In this document: positions 1 to 9,496 of the stretch, one piece after another
Position numbering within the stretch: position 1 is the first letter of the stretch
How the letters are laid out: each line of letters begins with the position of its first letter
NCBI GenBank assembly: GCA_964344255.1
Contig: CAYFMQ010000001.1
Coordinates: 806,001-870,000 of the forward strand
Source of the DNA: JAJFIE01 sp964344255
GTDB taxonomy: Bacteria > Pseudomonadota > Alphaproteobacteria > Rhodospirillales > Casp-alpha2
Direction: 5' to 3'
Length of the DNA: 64,000 bases
Made by a program: the position numbers and the translations under genes
The notes under the pieces: generated by a model
Databases searched by the model: none
What the model was told of the DNA's origin: nothing
Seen by the model: the letters and a program-made list of their open reading frames with translations, nothing else

Positions 1-247
1 GAGCGAAATTCTCATCGATTGTTAAGGCCCCCTATATTTAAATCATTAAATCTCATGCCAATTCTCAATGAATAAGGCAACAAAAAATCAATACATGATT
101 TCCCTCATTTAGTCAGAACCAGCGGATCATAAATTGATCTACTGGCAAAGTATTGCCTGGCTCCTTAATAAAAGCTTTTAAATAGCATCACCCTGTTACA
201 TAAGTTAGGGCGTTCCTTAAGCATAAAAATTTCTGTATGAGCACTCT

Positions 248-1018
248 ATGAAGGCTGTCATTCTAGCAGGTGGTTACGGAACCCGGTTGTCCGAGGAAAC
301 GTCCGTGCGCCCCAAGCCCATGGTTGAGATCGGTGGTATGCCGATCCTATGGCATATCATGAAAATTTATTCTCATTATGGAATCAATGATTTTGTCATT
401 TGCCTTGGGTACATGGGTTATGTGATCAAGGAATACTTCGCAAATTACGTCCTGCATCACTCTGATGTCACCATTGATACGGCCAATAACGAAATCACGT
501 ATCACTCCTATCAAGCGGACCCCTGGCGCGTTACGCTGGTTGACACGGGCATCGATACAATGACCGGAGGGCGGATAAAGCGAGTTACACCGTACCTTGA
601 TCCTGGCGAGGCTTTCTGCCTGACATACGGTGACGGACTATCGGACGTTAATATTTCCGAACTTATTGAGTTCCATCAACAAGAAGGGCGTATGGCGACT
701 CTGACTGCCGTGCGGCCTTCCGGACGCTTTGGCGCGACATTGCTTGAAGGCAATCTTGTAAAAGAATTTATCGAGAAACCGCCCGGCGAATCCGGTTACA
801 TAAACGGCGGTTTTTTCGTTCTTGAGCCGGACGTCCTCGATCTTATAGAAGGCGATGCGGAAATCTGGGAGCGGAAGCCTCTTCAACAACTTGCCCAGTC
901 AGAAAATCTGTCGGCCTATAAACACAACGGATTCTGGCAACCCATGGACACCTTGCGAGAAAAAATGCTGCTCGAGGAACTATGGGCATCAGGGTCAGCG
1001 TCCTGGAAAGTCTGGTAA
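248..1018 (+). CDS. rfbF: Glucose-1-phosphate cytidylyltransferase
   Basis: Makes CDP-glucose from glucose-1-phosphate and CTP, the first step towards CDP-linked 3,6-dideoxyhexoses of O-antigens. The 256-residue length is normal for RfbF. The nucleotidyltransferase signature is at the N-terminus (MKAVILAGGYGTRLSEET, then RPKPMVEIGG). The metal and sugar-binding segment LTYGDGLSDVN lies near residue 125, and EKP plus GGFFVLEP lie further on, all as in the family. It heads a same-strand run of sugar genes. The usual partner RfbG (CDP-glucose 4,6-dehydratase) is not in the window and may lie upstream. The 247 bases before it are AT-rich with no gene visible. Confidence 0.93.
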   Translation: MKAVILAGGYGTRLSEETSVRPKPMVEIGGMPILWHIMKIYSHYGINDFVICLGYMGYVIKEYFANYVLHHSDVTIDTANNEITYHSYQADPWRVTLVDTGIDTMTGGRIKRVTPYLDPGEAFCLTYGDGLSDVNISELIEFHQQEGRMATLTAVRPSGRFGATLLEGNLVKEFIEKPPGESGYINGGFFVLEPDVLDLIEGDAEIWERKPLQQLAQSENLSAYKHNGFWQPMDTLREKMLLEELWASGSASWKVW

Positions 1019-1067
1019 CGGCTGACGGCGCTTTTATTATAATCGAGATGTTCTTTGGAGTAATTTT

Positions 1068-2117
1068 ATGACCCGAAAGATACTGATTACGGGCAACATG
1101 GGCTATATCGGCCCAACACTTGTAAAGCACCTGACTGCTTCGAACCATGATGACTATGAGCTAATCGGGCACGACAATGGATATTTTGCCCATTGCCTGA
1201 CAACACCCGAACCCTTCCCGGAACACTTATTGAGTGCTCAGCACTTTGGTGATCTAAGGGATTTTAACAAAGAGCTTTTAAGTGGGGTAGATACGGTCAT
1301 TCATCTTGCCGCTATCTCTAATGACCCAATCGGTAACGCCTTTGCAGATGTGACCAAAGCCGTCAACATCGATGCCTCTGTCCGCATTGCGAAGAAATCA
1401 AAAGAGGCTGGTGTACGCCGTTTTGTCTTCGCATCCAGTTGCAGTGTTTATGGCGCAGGTTCTGATAAACCCTGCGATGAAAATGCGCCCCTCGATCCCC
1501 TAACACCCTATGCAATATCCAAAATTGCTATGGAAGATGCCCTGAAAGAACTATGTGACGACAGTTTTTCCGCTGTCTGCCTTCGTTTTGCAACAGCCTG
1601 TGGTATGAGTGATCGCCTTCGTCTTGATCTGGTGCTCAACGACTTCGTGGCAAGCGTCATGACCACCGGAAATATTGAAATACTCAGTGACGGAACGCCA
1701 TGGCGACCGCTCATTCATATTGGCGACATGTCCCGTGCGCTGGAGTGGGGTGTTCTTACGGACCACGCCGCGCCGTTTCTTGTCCTGAATAGTGGCTCAA
1801 ACATATGGAACTACCAGATCAAGGATCTCGCTCAGGCGGTATCGTCAGCAATACCCGGTACAAACGTTTCCATAAATCAAAACGCCATGCCCGATAAGCG
1901 TTCATATCAGGTGGACTTCTCGCTGTTCACTGAACTCGCCGTTGATTTTACGCCTATTGTCACGCTTGAAGAGGCCATTGAAGGCCTGCGGACGGGCCTG
2001 GATAAGATTGGTTTCAATGATCCGAATTTCCGAGAACACAATCTCATGCGTCTGCGTATGTTGCGCACCCATCAGGAACAGGGTGCACTCGATAAAGATC
2101 TTCGGTGGACAGTCTGA
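1068..2117 (+). CDS. NAD-dependent epimerase/dehydratase (extended SDR) of a surface sugar pathway
   Basis: Extended short-chain dehydrogenase of 349 residues. The N-terminal Rossmann motif reads ITGNMGYIGPTL, where the first glycines are spaced as in GxxGxxG. Catalytic residues follow the family pattern: SSCSVYG near residue 127 and the YAISK (YxxxK) pair near residue 150. Sugar-nucleotide epimerases and dehydratases of this type act in the cytoplasm. The exact substrate cannot be read from the sequence. Its place 49 bases after the cytidylyltransferase suggests a CDP- or NDP-sugar. It is followed after 36 bases by a glycosyltransferase, so the run is probably one transcript. Confidence 0.85.
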   Translation: MTRKILITGNMGYIGPTLVKHLTASNHDDYELIGHDNGYFAHCLTTPEPFPEHLLSAQHFGDLRDFNKELLSGVDTVIHLAAISNDPIGNAFADVTKAVNIDASVRIAKKSKEAGVRRFVFASSCSVYGAGSDKPCDENAPLDPLTPYAISKIAMEDALKELCDDSFSAVCLRFATACGMSDRLRLDLVLNDFVASVMTTGNIEILSDGTPWRPLIHIGDMSRALEWGVLTDHAAPFLVLNSGSNIWNYQIKDLAQAVSSAIPGTNVSINQNAMPDKRSYQVDFSLFTELAVDFTPIVTLEEAIEGLRTGLDKIGFNDPNFREHNLMRLRMLRTHQEQGALDKDLRWTV

Positions 2118-2153
2118 CAGGCAGCAGAAAGAGAGCTGGAGGAGTATTCCCTG

Positions 2154-3098
2154 ATGCCAGCTGTTGATTGGTCGCGTTTGACGATCGTGAGTGTAACACA
2201 CCACAGTGGTGCCGTTATCGGCCAATGCATGGAAGCGATCCAAGCAGCTCCCAATATTATCATTGTGGACAATGCCAGTAACGACGACACACTGGATATT
2301 GTTCGCAGTACGGTTCCACAGGCAAAAATCATCAAAAATATTATCGGGACCGGATATGGAACTGCCGCCAATCTCGGCATGGAAGCCGCAGATACAGAGT
2401 TTGTGCTGACCCTTAATCCTGATGCCTTTATTTCAGGTACAGTTATTGAAAACTTGCTGTCCGCTGCTGATAGATACCCTGAGGCGGGGATGTATAGTCC
2501 GGCGCATCGTTCTGAATCTGGCAGTCTGACTCTAACCCATGACGTCAGTATGTTTGATCGCCAGCTTATTCCACCACCCTATGACAAGCGCAACAGTGAG
2601 TCGGCGCCAGAAGGTGATCTGTGTGCTGATTTTGTTTCAGGCGCAGTCAACATGTTCCGCACGTCCGCCATCGAGAGAATTGGCGGCTTCGATCCCAAAA
2701 TATTCCTTTACTATGATGATGATGATATATGCATCCGTCTGAGAGAGGCAGGGCTCTCGATTATTCATGTGCCAGATGCAGAAATCTGTCATATTGACGG
2801 TGGTTCCGTCAGGCCCAGCCTGGGATATTATTGGGAAAAATTCTGGCACTATGGCTGGTCCCGCCTGTACATAGAACGGAAGTATCGTGGCGAAATCGCA
2901 GCATACGCTCTGGGCTTGAAGCATGTCCTGCAGTTTGGGCTCAAAGGAATATTACGCATCTTGCTTCCGACGGGGAAAAATCGATCCAAAGCTTTTCGTG
3001 ATCTTGCCAAGTTTACTGGGACAGTAGCGTTTATGTTAGGTATGCAAGCCATTGATCCAAGCGTGTTTGAAAAAAACCGCCAGGCCCGTGGATCGTAA
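2154..3098 (+). CDS. Glycosyltransferase family 2 protein (rhamnosyltransferase-like)
   Basis: Cytoplasmic or membrane-associated inverting glycosyltransferase of 314 residues with a GT-A fold. Visible features are the nucleotide-binding start (TIVSVTHHSGAVIG, then IIIVDNASNDDT), the LNPDAF metal-binding region near residue 85, and the acceptor-side stretch FDPKIFLYYDDDDICIRLR near residue 180, typical of the GT2 rhamnosyltransferase group. It probably adds one sugar during assembly of a polysaccharide repeat. Donor and acceptor are unknown. The neighbouring genes point to a CDP- or dTDP-deoxysugar, but this is inference. The C-terminus has a moderately hydrophobic segment near residue 285 that may touch the membrane. 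Confidence 0.88.
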   Translation: MPAVDWSRLTIVSVTHHSGAVIGQCMEAIQAAPNIIIVDNASNDDTLDIVRSTVPQAKIIKNIIGTGYGTAANLGMEAADTEFVLTLNPDAFISGTVIENLLSAADRYPEAGMYSPAHRSESGSLTLTHDVSMFDRQLIPPPYDKRNSESAPEGDLCADFVSGAVNMFRTSAIERIGGFDPKIFLYYDDDDICIRLREAGLSIIHVPDAEICHIDGGSVRPSLGYYWEKFWHYGWSRLYIERKYRGEIAAYALGLKHVLQFGLKGILRILLPTGKNRSKAFRDLAKFTGTVAFMLGMQAIDPSVFEKNRQARGS

Positions 3099-3138
3099 CA
3101 ATCATAACTAAAGTGATAAAATACATTGGAACTTAAAA

Positions 3139-4281
3139 GTGACGAAGAATAATCAGACAGTGCAGGCTCCACAGTCAGCGCTTATAACTGGTAGCACAGG
3201 CTTTATAGGCCGCCATCTAGTACGCCGCCTTCTCAAGGATAATTGGTCTGTCCATGTACTGATACGCCCTGAAAGTGATCGTACGCCATTAGCGGGTTTG
3301 CCGAAGGCTTGTTTTCACATTTATGATGGCTCAATAGGCTCCATACAAAGCGCTATCACGGCCTGCCAGCCGGATTCCGTTTTTCACTTGGCAACCCAGT
3401 ACATAACGCATCACGAGCCGGAACAGCTTCAAACGCTGATCGATGCCAATATTATTCTAGGCGCACAGTTGCTAGAGATCATGTCCCGGGAAAAAACCGG
3501 ATGCTTAATAAATGCCGGCACCACCTGGCAAAATTACCAAAACAGCGATTATCGGCCAGTCAATCTTTATGCCGCCATGAAACAGGCTTTCGAGGATCTC
3601 CTTGCTTTTTATACAGATGATGGCGATCTCAGGGCAGTGACGCTTCGACTGTTTGATACATACGGGCCAGACGATCCAAGAAACAAACTGATGCCGTATC
3701 TGGTGACTGCAGCCAGTAGCGGAGAAGAAGTCAAACTGTCCCCGGGTGAGCAGCTTATCGATCTCCTGTACATCGACGATGTAATCAACGGATTTCTCAC
3801 GGCCCTGGATTATGCCTGTAAAATGCCCGAGCCAGGGCATGCTGTTTTTGCTCTTGGCAATGACAAGCGGCACACCCTTCAGGAGGTCGTTGAGATTTTT
3901 TCACGTGTAACCAAGGCATCTTTAAACGTTAACTGGGGCGCCAGGCCATATAGGCCGCGTGAAATTATGATTCCGTGGACTAATGGGATTGCTCTGCCTG
4001 ACTGGAGGCCAACCGTAACCCTGGAAGAGGGCATTCGACTCCACCCACCACAGTCCGGCGCTTGCCAGAACGCATATGGCCGTGAGAACAAACAGCCACG
4101 GCTTTCTCCTGCCGCCATGATCGGCAATGGCGCCCAAAATCGGGGACAGTACGGCAATCAGGATGGCGGATATGCTGATGGCGTATCCCCAGCTTGCCGT
4201 ACCCGAAGCCTTGTCCGAACTGACGCCTTCCGTGAAATAAGCTGCAAAAATAAAGGTCGTGATGACCGTCGGAAAGGCTGA
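3139..4281 (+). CDS. CDP-abequose/paratose synthase-like SDR with an aberrant C-terminus
   Basis: GTG start. Residues 1-300 are a normal SDR sugar-nucleotide reductase or epimerase: ALITGSTGFIGRHLV at the N-terminus, GTTWQNY near residue 127 and VNLYAAMKQAFEDLL with the YxxxK pair just after. This resembles RfbJ/Abe-type CDP-3,6-dideoxyhexose synthases and fits the cytidylyltransferase at 248. The native protein seems to reach about LEEGIR (codon ending 4038). Beyond that the frame reads 80 arbitrary residues that are the reverse strand of an MFS transporter gene. So only the last few natural residues are lost and a junk tail is gained. The enzyme may still fold. See the junction finding. Confidence 0.82.
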   Translation: MTKNNQTVQAPQSALITGSTGFIGRHLVRRLLKDNWSVHVLIRPESDRTPLAGLPKACFHIYDGSIGSIQSAITACQPDSVFHLATQYITHHEPEQLQTLIDANIILGAQLLEIMSREKTGCLINAGTTWQNYQNSDYRPVNLYAAMKQAFEDLLAFYTDDGDLRAVTLRLFDTYGPDDPRNKLMPYLVTAASSGEEVKLSPGEQLIDLLYIDDVINGFLTALDYACKMPEPGHAVFALGNDKRHTLQEVVEIFSRVTKASLNVNWGARPYRPREIMIPWTNGIALPDWRPTVTLEEGIRLHPPQSGACQNAYGRENKQPRLSPAAMIGNGAQNRGQYGNQDGGYADGVSPACRTRSLVRTDAFREISCKNKGRDDRRKG

Positions 4282-4362
4282 ATTCGCCCAATCAAAGGAG
4301 CACCACGCCGCCAGGGCGCGATTGCTTACCGGTCTGTCTGCGTTTTGCTGTTCTATTGTCAC
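4039..4362 (-). pseudogene. Truncated N-terminal part of an MFS transporter (UMF1 family)
   Basis: Read from a GTG at 4362, this frame gives about 108 residues typical of the UMF1 (YxiO-like) MFS transporters: AAWCSFDWANSAFPTVITTF, a second helix with ILSPILGAIADHGGRRKPWL (the loop 2-3 MFS signature) and a third helix ending LWWVE. Full-length members have about 12 helices and over 400 residues. Here the homology ends at about 4039, where the polysaccharide SDR gene on the other strand begins. The open frame runs on to 3922 but is no longer transporter-like. The start overlaps the stop of the glutamate dehydrogenase gene (GTGA), so the intact gene was probably co-transcribed with it. Non-functional as a transporter. 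Confidence 0.82.
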
Positions 4363-7300
4363 TCGCTACACAGGGAGCGAAGCTGACGGCTCGCCACGGC
4401 AATCATGGACAAATCGTTCATTTCAGCAGCGCCCAGCTCATTCAAAACATTCTCCGCCCGACCGACAGCGACGGCGTTGGATGATACCCATGCCTCCACT
4501 GCCTGTTGGGCCGTCATTTTGGGTTTCGATTTCTGCAGCACCTGAGCAGTCATGTTCAACTGATGCGCAAAGATTTCCTCAATGAGCGCATCAACCGCCA
4601 ACTGTTGCCAATAACTTTCTCCGCCAAGAACCTCCGCGGCAGCCCTGAGGCGGCCCAGGCGGAAATGCGCGCCAATGGCAAAGTATGCTTTCGCCACCTG
4701 TACCACGTGCATCTTCTGGCGTGTCGCCAGGCGAACGATGTCACAACTAGCCGCAAGGTTAACGAGCCCCACGACCCTGATCGCCAAAGCCTGGGGCACG
4801 CCGGCATCCATCAATGGCCTGGCTCTCAATCTGAGATCATCAAGATAGTGCGGTGGAATAACGGTGTCGATTTTATCAGCAAGCTGGCTTATGCCGTCCG
4901 TGAACGCCTCGACATGTTCTCCAATGGCGAGGCCCGATTCACCGTTTCTCAGGAACCAGAGGGTCGCTCTTTCAAGCAAGTTGTTCACCGATAGAAGCAT
5001 GGATGACTGAACGTTGGCTGCGACCTTATTGTCGAGGCTTTCGATTGCCCCCCAAATGGATCGGATATCGTACACTTCACGCGATATCACAAACGCCCGG
5101 ACGATATCGGAAACCGGCATGCCGGTTTTTTCCTTGTATTCATACACGAAGGTATCGCCCACACGATTTACCAGAGAATTGGTGATCCGGGTTGCAATGA
5201 TTTCGCGGCGAAGCCTGTGGCTTTCAATTCCAGGCCTGAATTTCTGCTGCAATGGTGTCGGGAAATACCTTATCAGGTCATCCATTGTCGCCGGGTCGTC
5301 CGGAACATCAGAGGCCAGAATTTCGTCATAAAGCGACAGCTTGGCATAGGATAGGACCACGGAAATCTCAGGGCGTGTCAATCCAACACGTTGCGCAACC
5401 CGTTCAGAAATTGTCTCGTCATCCGGCAGGAATTCAACATCCCTGTTCAACAGGTCGCGGCGCTCCAGATCACGCATCAACCTCATCTGGTTCTCGGTTG
5501 CATGATAGCCCTTGGCTTGGATGACCGATATGGCTTGGCTCTGCTGGTAATTATCCATAAGCACGAGATCGGACACTTCATCCGTCATCAGGGCAAGAAG
5601 CTTGTTGCGCTCTTTTACGCTTAACTTCCCTGCCGCGACGCTGGCATCAATCAGGATCTTGATGTTGACTTCATGATCCGAACAATCGACGCCCGCCGAA
5701 TTGTCAATAAAGTCCGTATTCAGCCGGCCGCCTCGCAACGCATACTCAATGCGCCCAAGCTGGGTTGTGCCCAGATTCGCCCCTTCGCCGATAACCCGTG
5801 CAGCGACCTCCTCGCCATTGACGCGAATGGAGTCGTTGGCGCGATCACCGGCATCGGCATGGCTTTCGGACTCCGCCTTGATATAGGTCCCGATCCCGCC
5901 AAACCACAGAAGGTCGACCTGGGCCTTCAGCATCATGGTAAGCAGCTCGTTTGGCGTAATCTTGTCTTTCTGCAGGTTAAACAGCTTCCGAATCTCCGGC
6001 GTCAGTGTGAGTGACTTGGCCGAGCGCTCATAGATCATGGCGCCCTTGGACATGACTTTCTTGTCATAATCCGTCCAAGACGAGCGCCCCATATTGAACA
6101 GTCGATTTCTTTCGGCCCAGCTCTTTGCCGGATCCGGGTCGGGATCGATAAAAATATGAAGATGGTTAAAGGCGCCAATAAGCTTGATGTGTTTCGAGAG
6201 CAACATTCCGTTCCCGAACACGTCCCCGGACATGTCGCCAACGCCGATCACTGTAAATTCTTCGTTTTGAATATCTGTACCGATTTCACGGAAATGGCGT
6301 TTTACGGACTCCCAGGCGCCTTTGGCGGTAATGCCCATACCCTTATGGTCATAGCCCTGACTTCCACCCGACGCAAAGGCGTCGCCAAGCCAGTGGCCGT
6401 ATTCATCTGACACGCCATTGGCGATGTCGGAGAAGGTCGCCGTGCCCTTGTCCGCAGCAACGACAAGATAGGGATCATCGCTGTCGCGTCGGACAACTTT
6501 CTTTGGCGGCTTGATTCCACTGCCAACAATATTATCCGTCAGGTCCAGCAGACCCGAAATAAAGGTTTGATAACAAGCAATCCCTTCAGCCATGAAGGCG
6601 TCCCTACCGCCTTCCGCAGGAGGATGTTTGACTACAAAGCCGCCCTTCGATCCAACCGGAACGATAACGGCGTTCTTGACTTGCTGGGCCTTTACCAGGC
6701 CGAGAACTTCGGTCCTGAAATCTTCCTGGCGGTCCGACCAGCGGAGGCCACCGCGGGCAACCATGCCGAACCTTAAATGGACGCCTTCGATTCTTGGACT
6801 GTAGACAAAAATCTCCCTCAAGGGACGTGGCAGGGGAAGCTCTTCAATATTCCGGGAATTCAGTTTGAAGGAAACATAGGGCTTATGATTCCCATCTTTA
6901 TCAGTTTGGAAAAAATTTGTACGAAGCGTGCTGTCGACGACATTCATGAAGCGCCGCAAAATTCGGTCTTCGTCGGCACTAGCGACTTTCTCCAGTCCTG
7001 ATTCGAATCCCCTTTTGATTTTTGCGATCTCCCGCGAGGAGTTTTTTTGCTGACCTGGGTTAAACATAGCCTGGAACAGATCGACAACCAGCCGCGCCAG
7101 TCCGGGATTATTTGACAGGGTTTGTTCCATGTAGGCCTGTGAGAATGGAATTCTCGCCTGACGCAGATATTTGCAATAGGCCCTGAGAACGACTACATCG
7201 CGCCATGCCAAACCGCCACGGCTAACAAGCGCATTAAAGCCATCGCTTTCGACGGCGCCATACCAGACCTGCAAGAATGCATCGTGGAAATTATCCCGGA

Positions 7301-9203
7301 TATCATCAACGTTGACAGGCATGCCATCCTGGGAGGCGAGACCAAAGTCATGAATCATGACGGCTCTGCCTGAATCGTTCTTTGGCTCAACGCGATGCGG
7401 AGCTTCTTCGATAACCCGGAAGCCCATGTGTTCAAACATCGGCAACGCATCCGATAGCGGTATGGGCGTTTCAGGGTGATAGAGCTTGAAACGAACCAGT
7501 TCGTCACCGCTGCCGGCAACGGCATACAGGTTCATGCCAATGACGCCTGTTTCCAGAACGTAGTCAATCATCGCAATATCGGAGACGGCTGTATCCGCCT
7601 CGTACTGCGCCTGATATCCAGGACCAAACGCCTGTCCATAGCGGGCCATGAGATCACTAACGTCCCGTTCACTGAAATGCTGGCAGAGCGAATCTTCAAG
7701 TTTATCGCTCCAGGCACGGGAGGCCTCAACGAGCTGCCCTTCAATCGTCTTCAGGTCGTAATCGGGGATGGAGCCCGGCGTTGTCTTGATTATGAAATGC
7801 ACCCTCGCAAGAGGCCCGTCGCCAAACTGAGTCCTGAAGGCAACCAGCCTGCCATTGAAAGCCGCGGAAAGGATATCGCCAACCTCGGACCGCAGGTCAC
7901 TGTTAAACCGGTCTCTCGGGATAAAGACCAAGCAGGACATGTGCCGTTCAAAATCATCCCGCCTGACAAACAGGGCGACACGCTGACGCTCCTGCAAGTG
8001 CAGGATGCCCATTGTCATTTCATACAATTCAGTATCGGACACCTGGAACAGCTCGTCGCGCGGGAAAGTTTCCAGGATATTCATCAAGGCCTTGCCATCA
8101 TGGCTTGCCGGCCTGAACCCTGCACGCTGGATAACTCGATCAAGCTTTTGCCGTAACAAGGGTATTTCGCGCGGTGTTCTATTATAGGCCGTTGAGGTGA
8201 ACAGTCCGACAAATATCCTCTGCCCGATTACGTTTCCTTTCGCATCGTGGCGCTTAAGGGCAATAGCGTCCATATGTACACGGCGGTGAACGGTGGCCCG
8301 CCGATTGGTTTTTGTCACCATCAGCATATCTGGGTGGCGCATAAAAGCGGCAACTTCCGGCGGGGTGGTCCCCTTAGTGGAAGATATCTCAAAAACCGTC
8401 GTGGAGGGGTCGCGAAGGATACCCAGACCGGTTTTTTTGTCTATTGTCGCGGATGTAGAACGTCCCTTCTTTTTAAAAGCATATTCACGATATCCGAGAA
8501 ACGTGAAGTGGTTGTCGTGGATCCATCTCAGGAAGTCCCGAGCTTCGGAAATGGACTCGGACGAGTAGCCACTCATCCTTCCGATTTCCAGTTCTTCAAT
8601 CAACGACCACATGCGATGACGCATGGTTCGCCAGTCCTCGACGGATGCCCGAACGTCTTTTAAGACTTTATCCAGGCCCTGTTTGATTTCCTTGTGGCGA
8701 GACGGATTCTCCTGGGTAACCTCTATATGCATAAAGGATTCACGCGCGATATCGGGGTCGCCTGATTCCGCGTCAACAACATCCCGCAGGTCGCCCTTCG
8801 TCGTTCGGTTGACGGCCATGATGGGATGAATGACCAAGTGGACGGCTAAGCCTTGCCGATTTAACTCCGCCGTTACGGAATCTACCAGAAATGGCATATC
8901 GTCCGTCGCTATTTCGACGACTGTCCGCTCGGTCTCCCAACCTTCCGTTTTCTGGTTGGGATTAAAAACACGAACTATCGCTTGTGAGGTCCGCCGATTC
9001 TTGCAAAAAGTCAAATGATTGACGGCAATCGCGGCCAGATCAGCAGGGTCACGCTCAACTATGTCATGGGGTGGTACGTTATCGAAATACTGGCGGATGT
9101 AACGCTCTGCCATCGCGCCCTTGGCCTTACCAAGACGTTTGCGGGCCGAAGAAATGATCTTGCCAATCAAGCGTGTTGGTATTTGTTCAGCCTTTACTGA
9201 CAT
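4359..9203 (-). CDS. gdhB: NAD-specific glutamate dehydrogenase, large (180 kDa) class
   Basis: Catabolic glutamate dehydrogenase giving 2-oxoglutarate, ammonia and NADH. At 1614 residues it matches the L_180 class first described in Streptomyces and Pseudomonas, which is much larger than the ordinary 450-residue enzymes. The N-terminal half is the long regulatory region, with repeated ACT-like stretches. The catalytic half carries RFGMVARGGLRWSDRQEDFR, then VPVGSKGGFVVK, matching the lysine-containing substrate-binding motif, and later VIGVGDMSGDVFGNGML in the NAD-binding domain. The start is an ATG with no closely linked gene upstream. Its stop overlaps the start of the broken MFS gene. No frameshift is visible over nearly 4.9 kb. 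Confidence 0.95.
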   Translation of the reverse strand: MSVKAEQIPTRLIGKIISSARKRLGKAKGAMAERYIRQYFDNVPPHDIVERDPADLAAIAVNHLTFCKNRRTSQAIVRVFNPNQKTEGWETERTVVEIATDDMPFLVDSVTAELNRQGLAVHLVIHPIMAVNRTTKGDLRDVVDAESGDPDIARESFMHIEVTQENPSRHKEIKQGLDKVLKDVRASVEDWRTMRHRMWSLIEELEIGRMSGYSSESISEARDFLRWIHDNHFTFLGYREYAFKKKGRSTSATIDKKTGLGILRDPSTTVFEISSTKGTTPPEVAAFMRHPDMLMVTKTNRRATVHRRVHMDAIALKRHDAKGNVIGQRIFVGLFTSTAYNRTPREIPLLRQKLDRVIQRAGFRPASHDGKALMNILETFPRDELFQVSDTELYEMTMGILHLQERQRVALFVRRDDFERHMSCLVFIPRDRFNSDLRSEVGDILSAAFNGRLVAFRTQFGDGPLARVHFIIKTTPGSIPDYDLKTIEGQLVEASRAWSDKLEDSLCQHFSERDVSDLMARYGQAFGPGYQAQYEADTAVSDIAMIDYVLETGVIGMNLYAVAGSGDELVRFKLYHPETPIPLSDALPMFEHMGFRVIEEAPHRVEPKNDSGRAVMIHDFGLASQDGMPVNVDDIRDNFHDAFLQVWYGAVESDGFNALVSRGGLAWRDVVVLRAYCKYLRQARIPFSQAYMEQTLSNNPGLARLVVDLFQAMFNPGQQKNSSREIAKIKRGFESGLEKVASADEDRILRRFMNVVDSTLRTNFFQTDKDGNHKPYVSFKLNSRNIEELPLPRPLREIFVYSPRIEGVHLRFGMVARGGLRWSDRQEDFRTEVLGLVKAQQVKNAVIVPVGSKGGFVVKHPPAEGGRDAFMAEGIACYQTFISGLLDLTDNIVGSGIKPPKKVVRRDSDDPYLVVAADKGTATFSDIANGVSDEYGHWLGDAFASGGSQGYDHKGMGITAKGAWESVKRHFREIGTDIQNEEFTVIGVGDMSGDVFGNGMLLSKHIKLIGAFNHLHIFIDPDPDPAKSWAERNRLFNMGRSSWTDYDKKVMSKGAMIYERSAKSLTLTPEIRKLFNLQKDKITPNELLTMMLKAQVDLLWFGGIGTYIKAESESHADAGDRANDSIRVNGEEVAARVIGEGANLGTTQLGRIEYALRGGRLNTDFIDNSAGVDCSDHEVNIKILIDASVAAGKLSVKERNKLLALMTDEVSDLVLMDNYQQSQAISVIQAKGYHATENQMRLMRDLERRDLLNRDVEFLPDDETISERVAQRVGLTRPEISVVLSYAKLSLYDEILASDVPDDPATMDDLIRYFPTPLQQKFRPGIESHRLRREIIATRITNSLVNRVGDTFVYEYKEKTGMPVSDIVRAFVISREVYDIRSIWGAIESLDNKVAANVQSSMLLSVNNLLERATLWFLRNGESGLAIGEHVEAFTDGISQLADKIDTVIPPHYLDDLRLRARPLMDAGVPQALAIRVVGLVNLAASCDIVRLATRQKMHVVQVAKAYFAIGAHFRLGRLRAAAEVLGGESYWQQLAVDALIEEIFAHQLNMTAQVLQKSKPKMTAQQAVEAWVSSNAVAVGRAENVLNELGAAEMNDLSMIAVASRQLRSLCSE

Positions 9204-9496
9204 GAAAATGTCCCCTCAATAGTTTAAGCTGTTGAAACGCCCCATTATTATTATCGTGTGTAGGTTAACCCATTTGGATTCACTAAGGGAAGCAGGGAAA
9301 CGCATTTTCAATAAATCACCAACCGGAAAGAACAAACCTATACCTTGCAATACATACAGGCGGCCAATGACTCCCATGCTTGATTTTGTTCCGGCGCCCT
9401 TATTTTGTTTCATGTGTAACTGAATTTAAAGATGTCTTCCTTTAACAAATAACCGCCCGAGAAACTTTAGGGCCATGAACTACGCCAGGCCAGCAA

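Noticed and set aside
142..157. Sigma-54-like TGGCAAAGTATTGCC upstream of rfbF
   Set aside because: GG and GC are 9 bases apart instead of 10 and the -24 element is poor; RpoN is strict on this spacing.
3897..3912. parS-like TTTTTCACGTGTAACC in the SDR gene
   Set aside because: Three mismatches to the parS consensus, inside a coding sequence and far from the two perfect sites.
7476..8156. A 226-codon plus-strand open frame inside the glutamate dehydrogenase gene
   Set aside because: Lies wholly antisense to an intact, well-recognised coding region and has no family features.
9204..9496. Small overlapping open frames in the gap before the sulfotransferase gene
   Set aside because: Two short frames on opposite strands cover the same bases, neither with a convincing ribosome-binding site or family resemblance.
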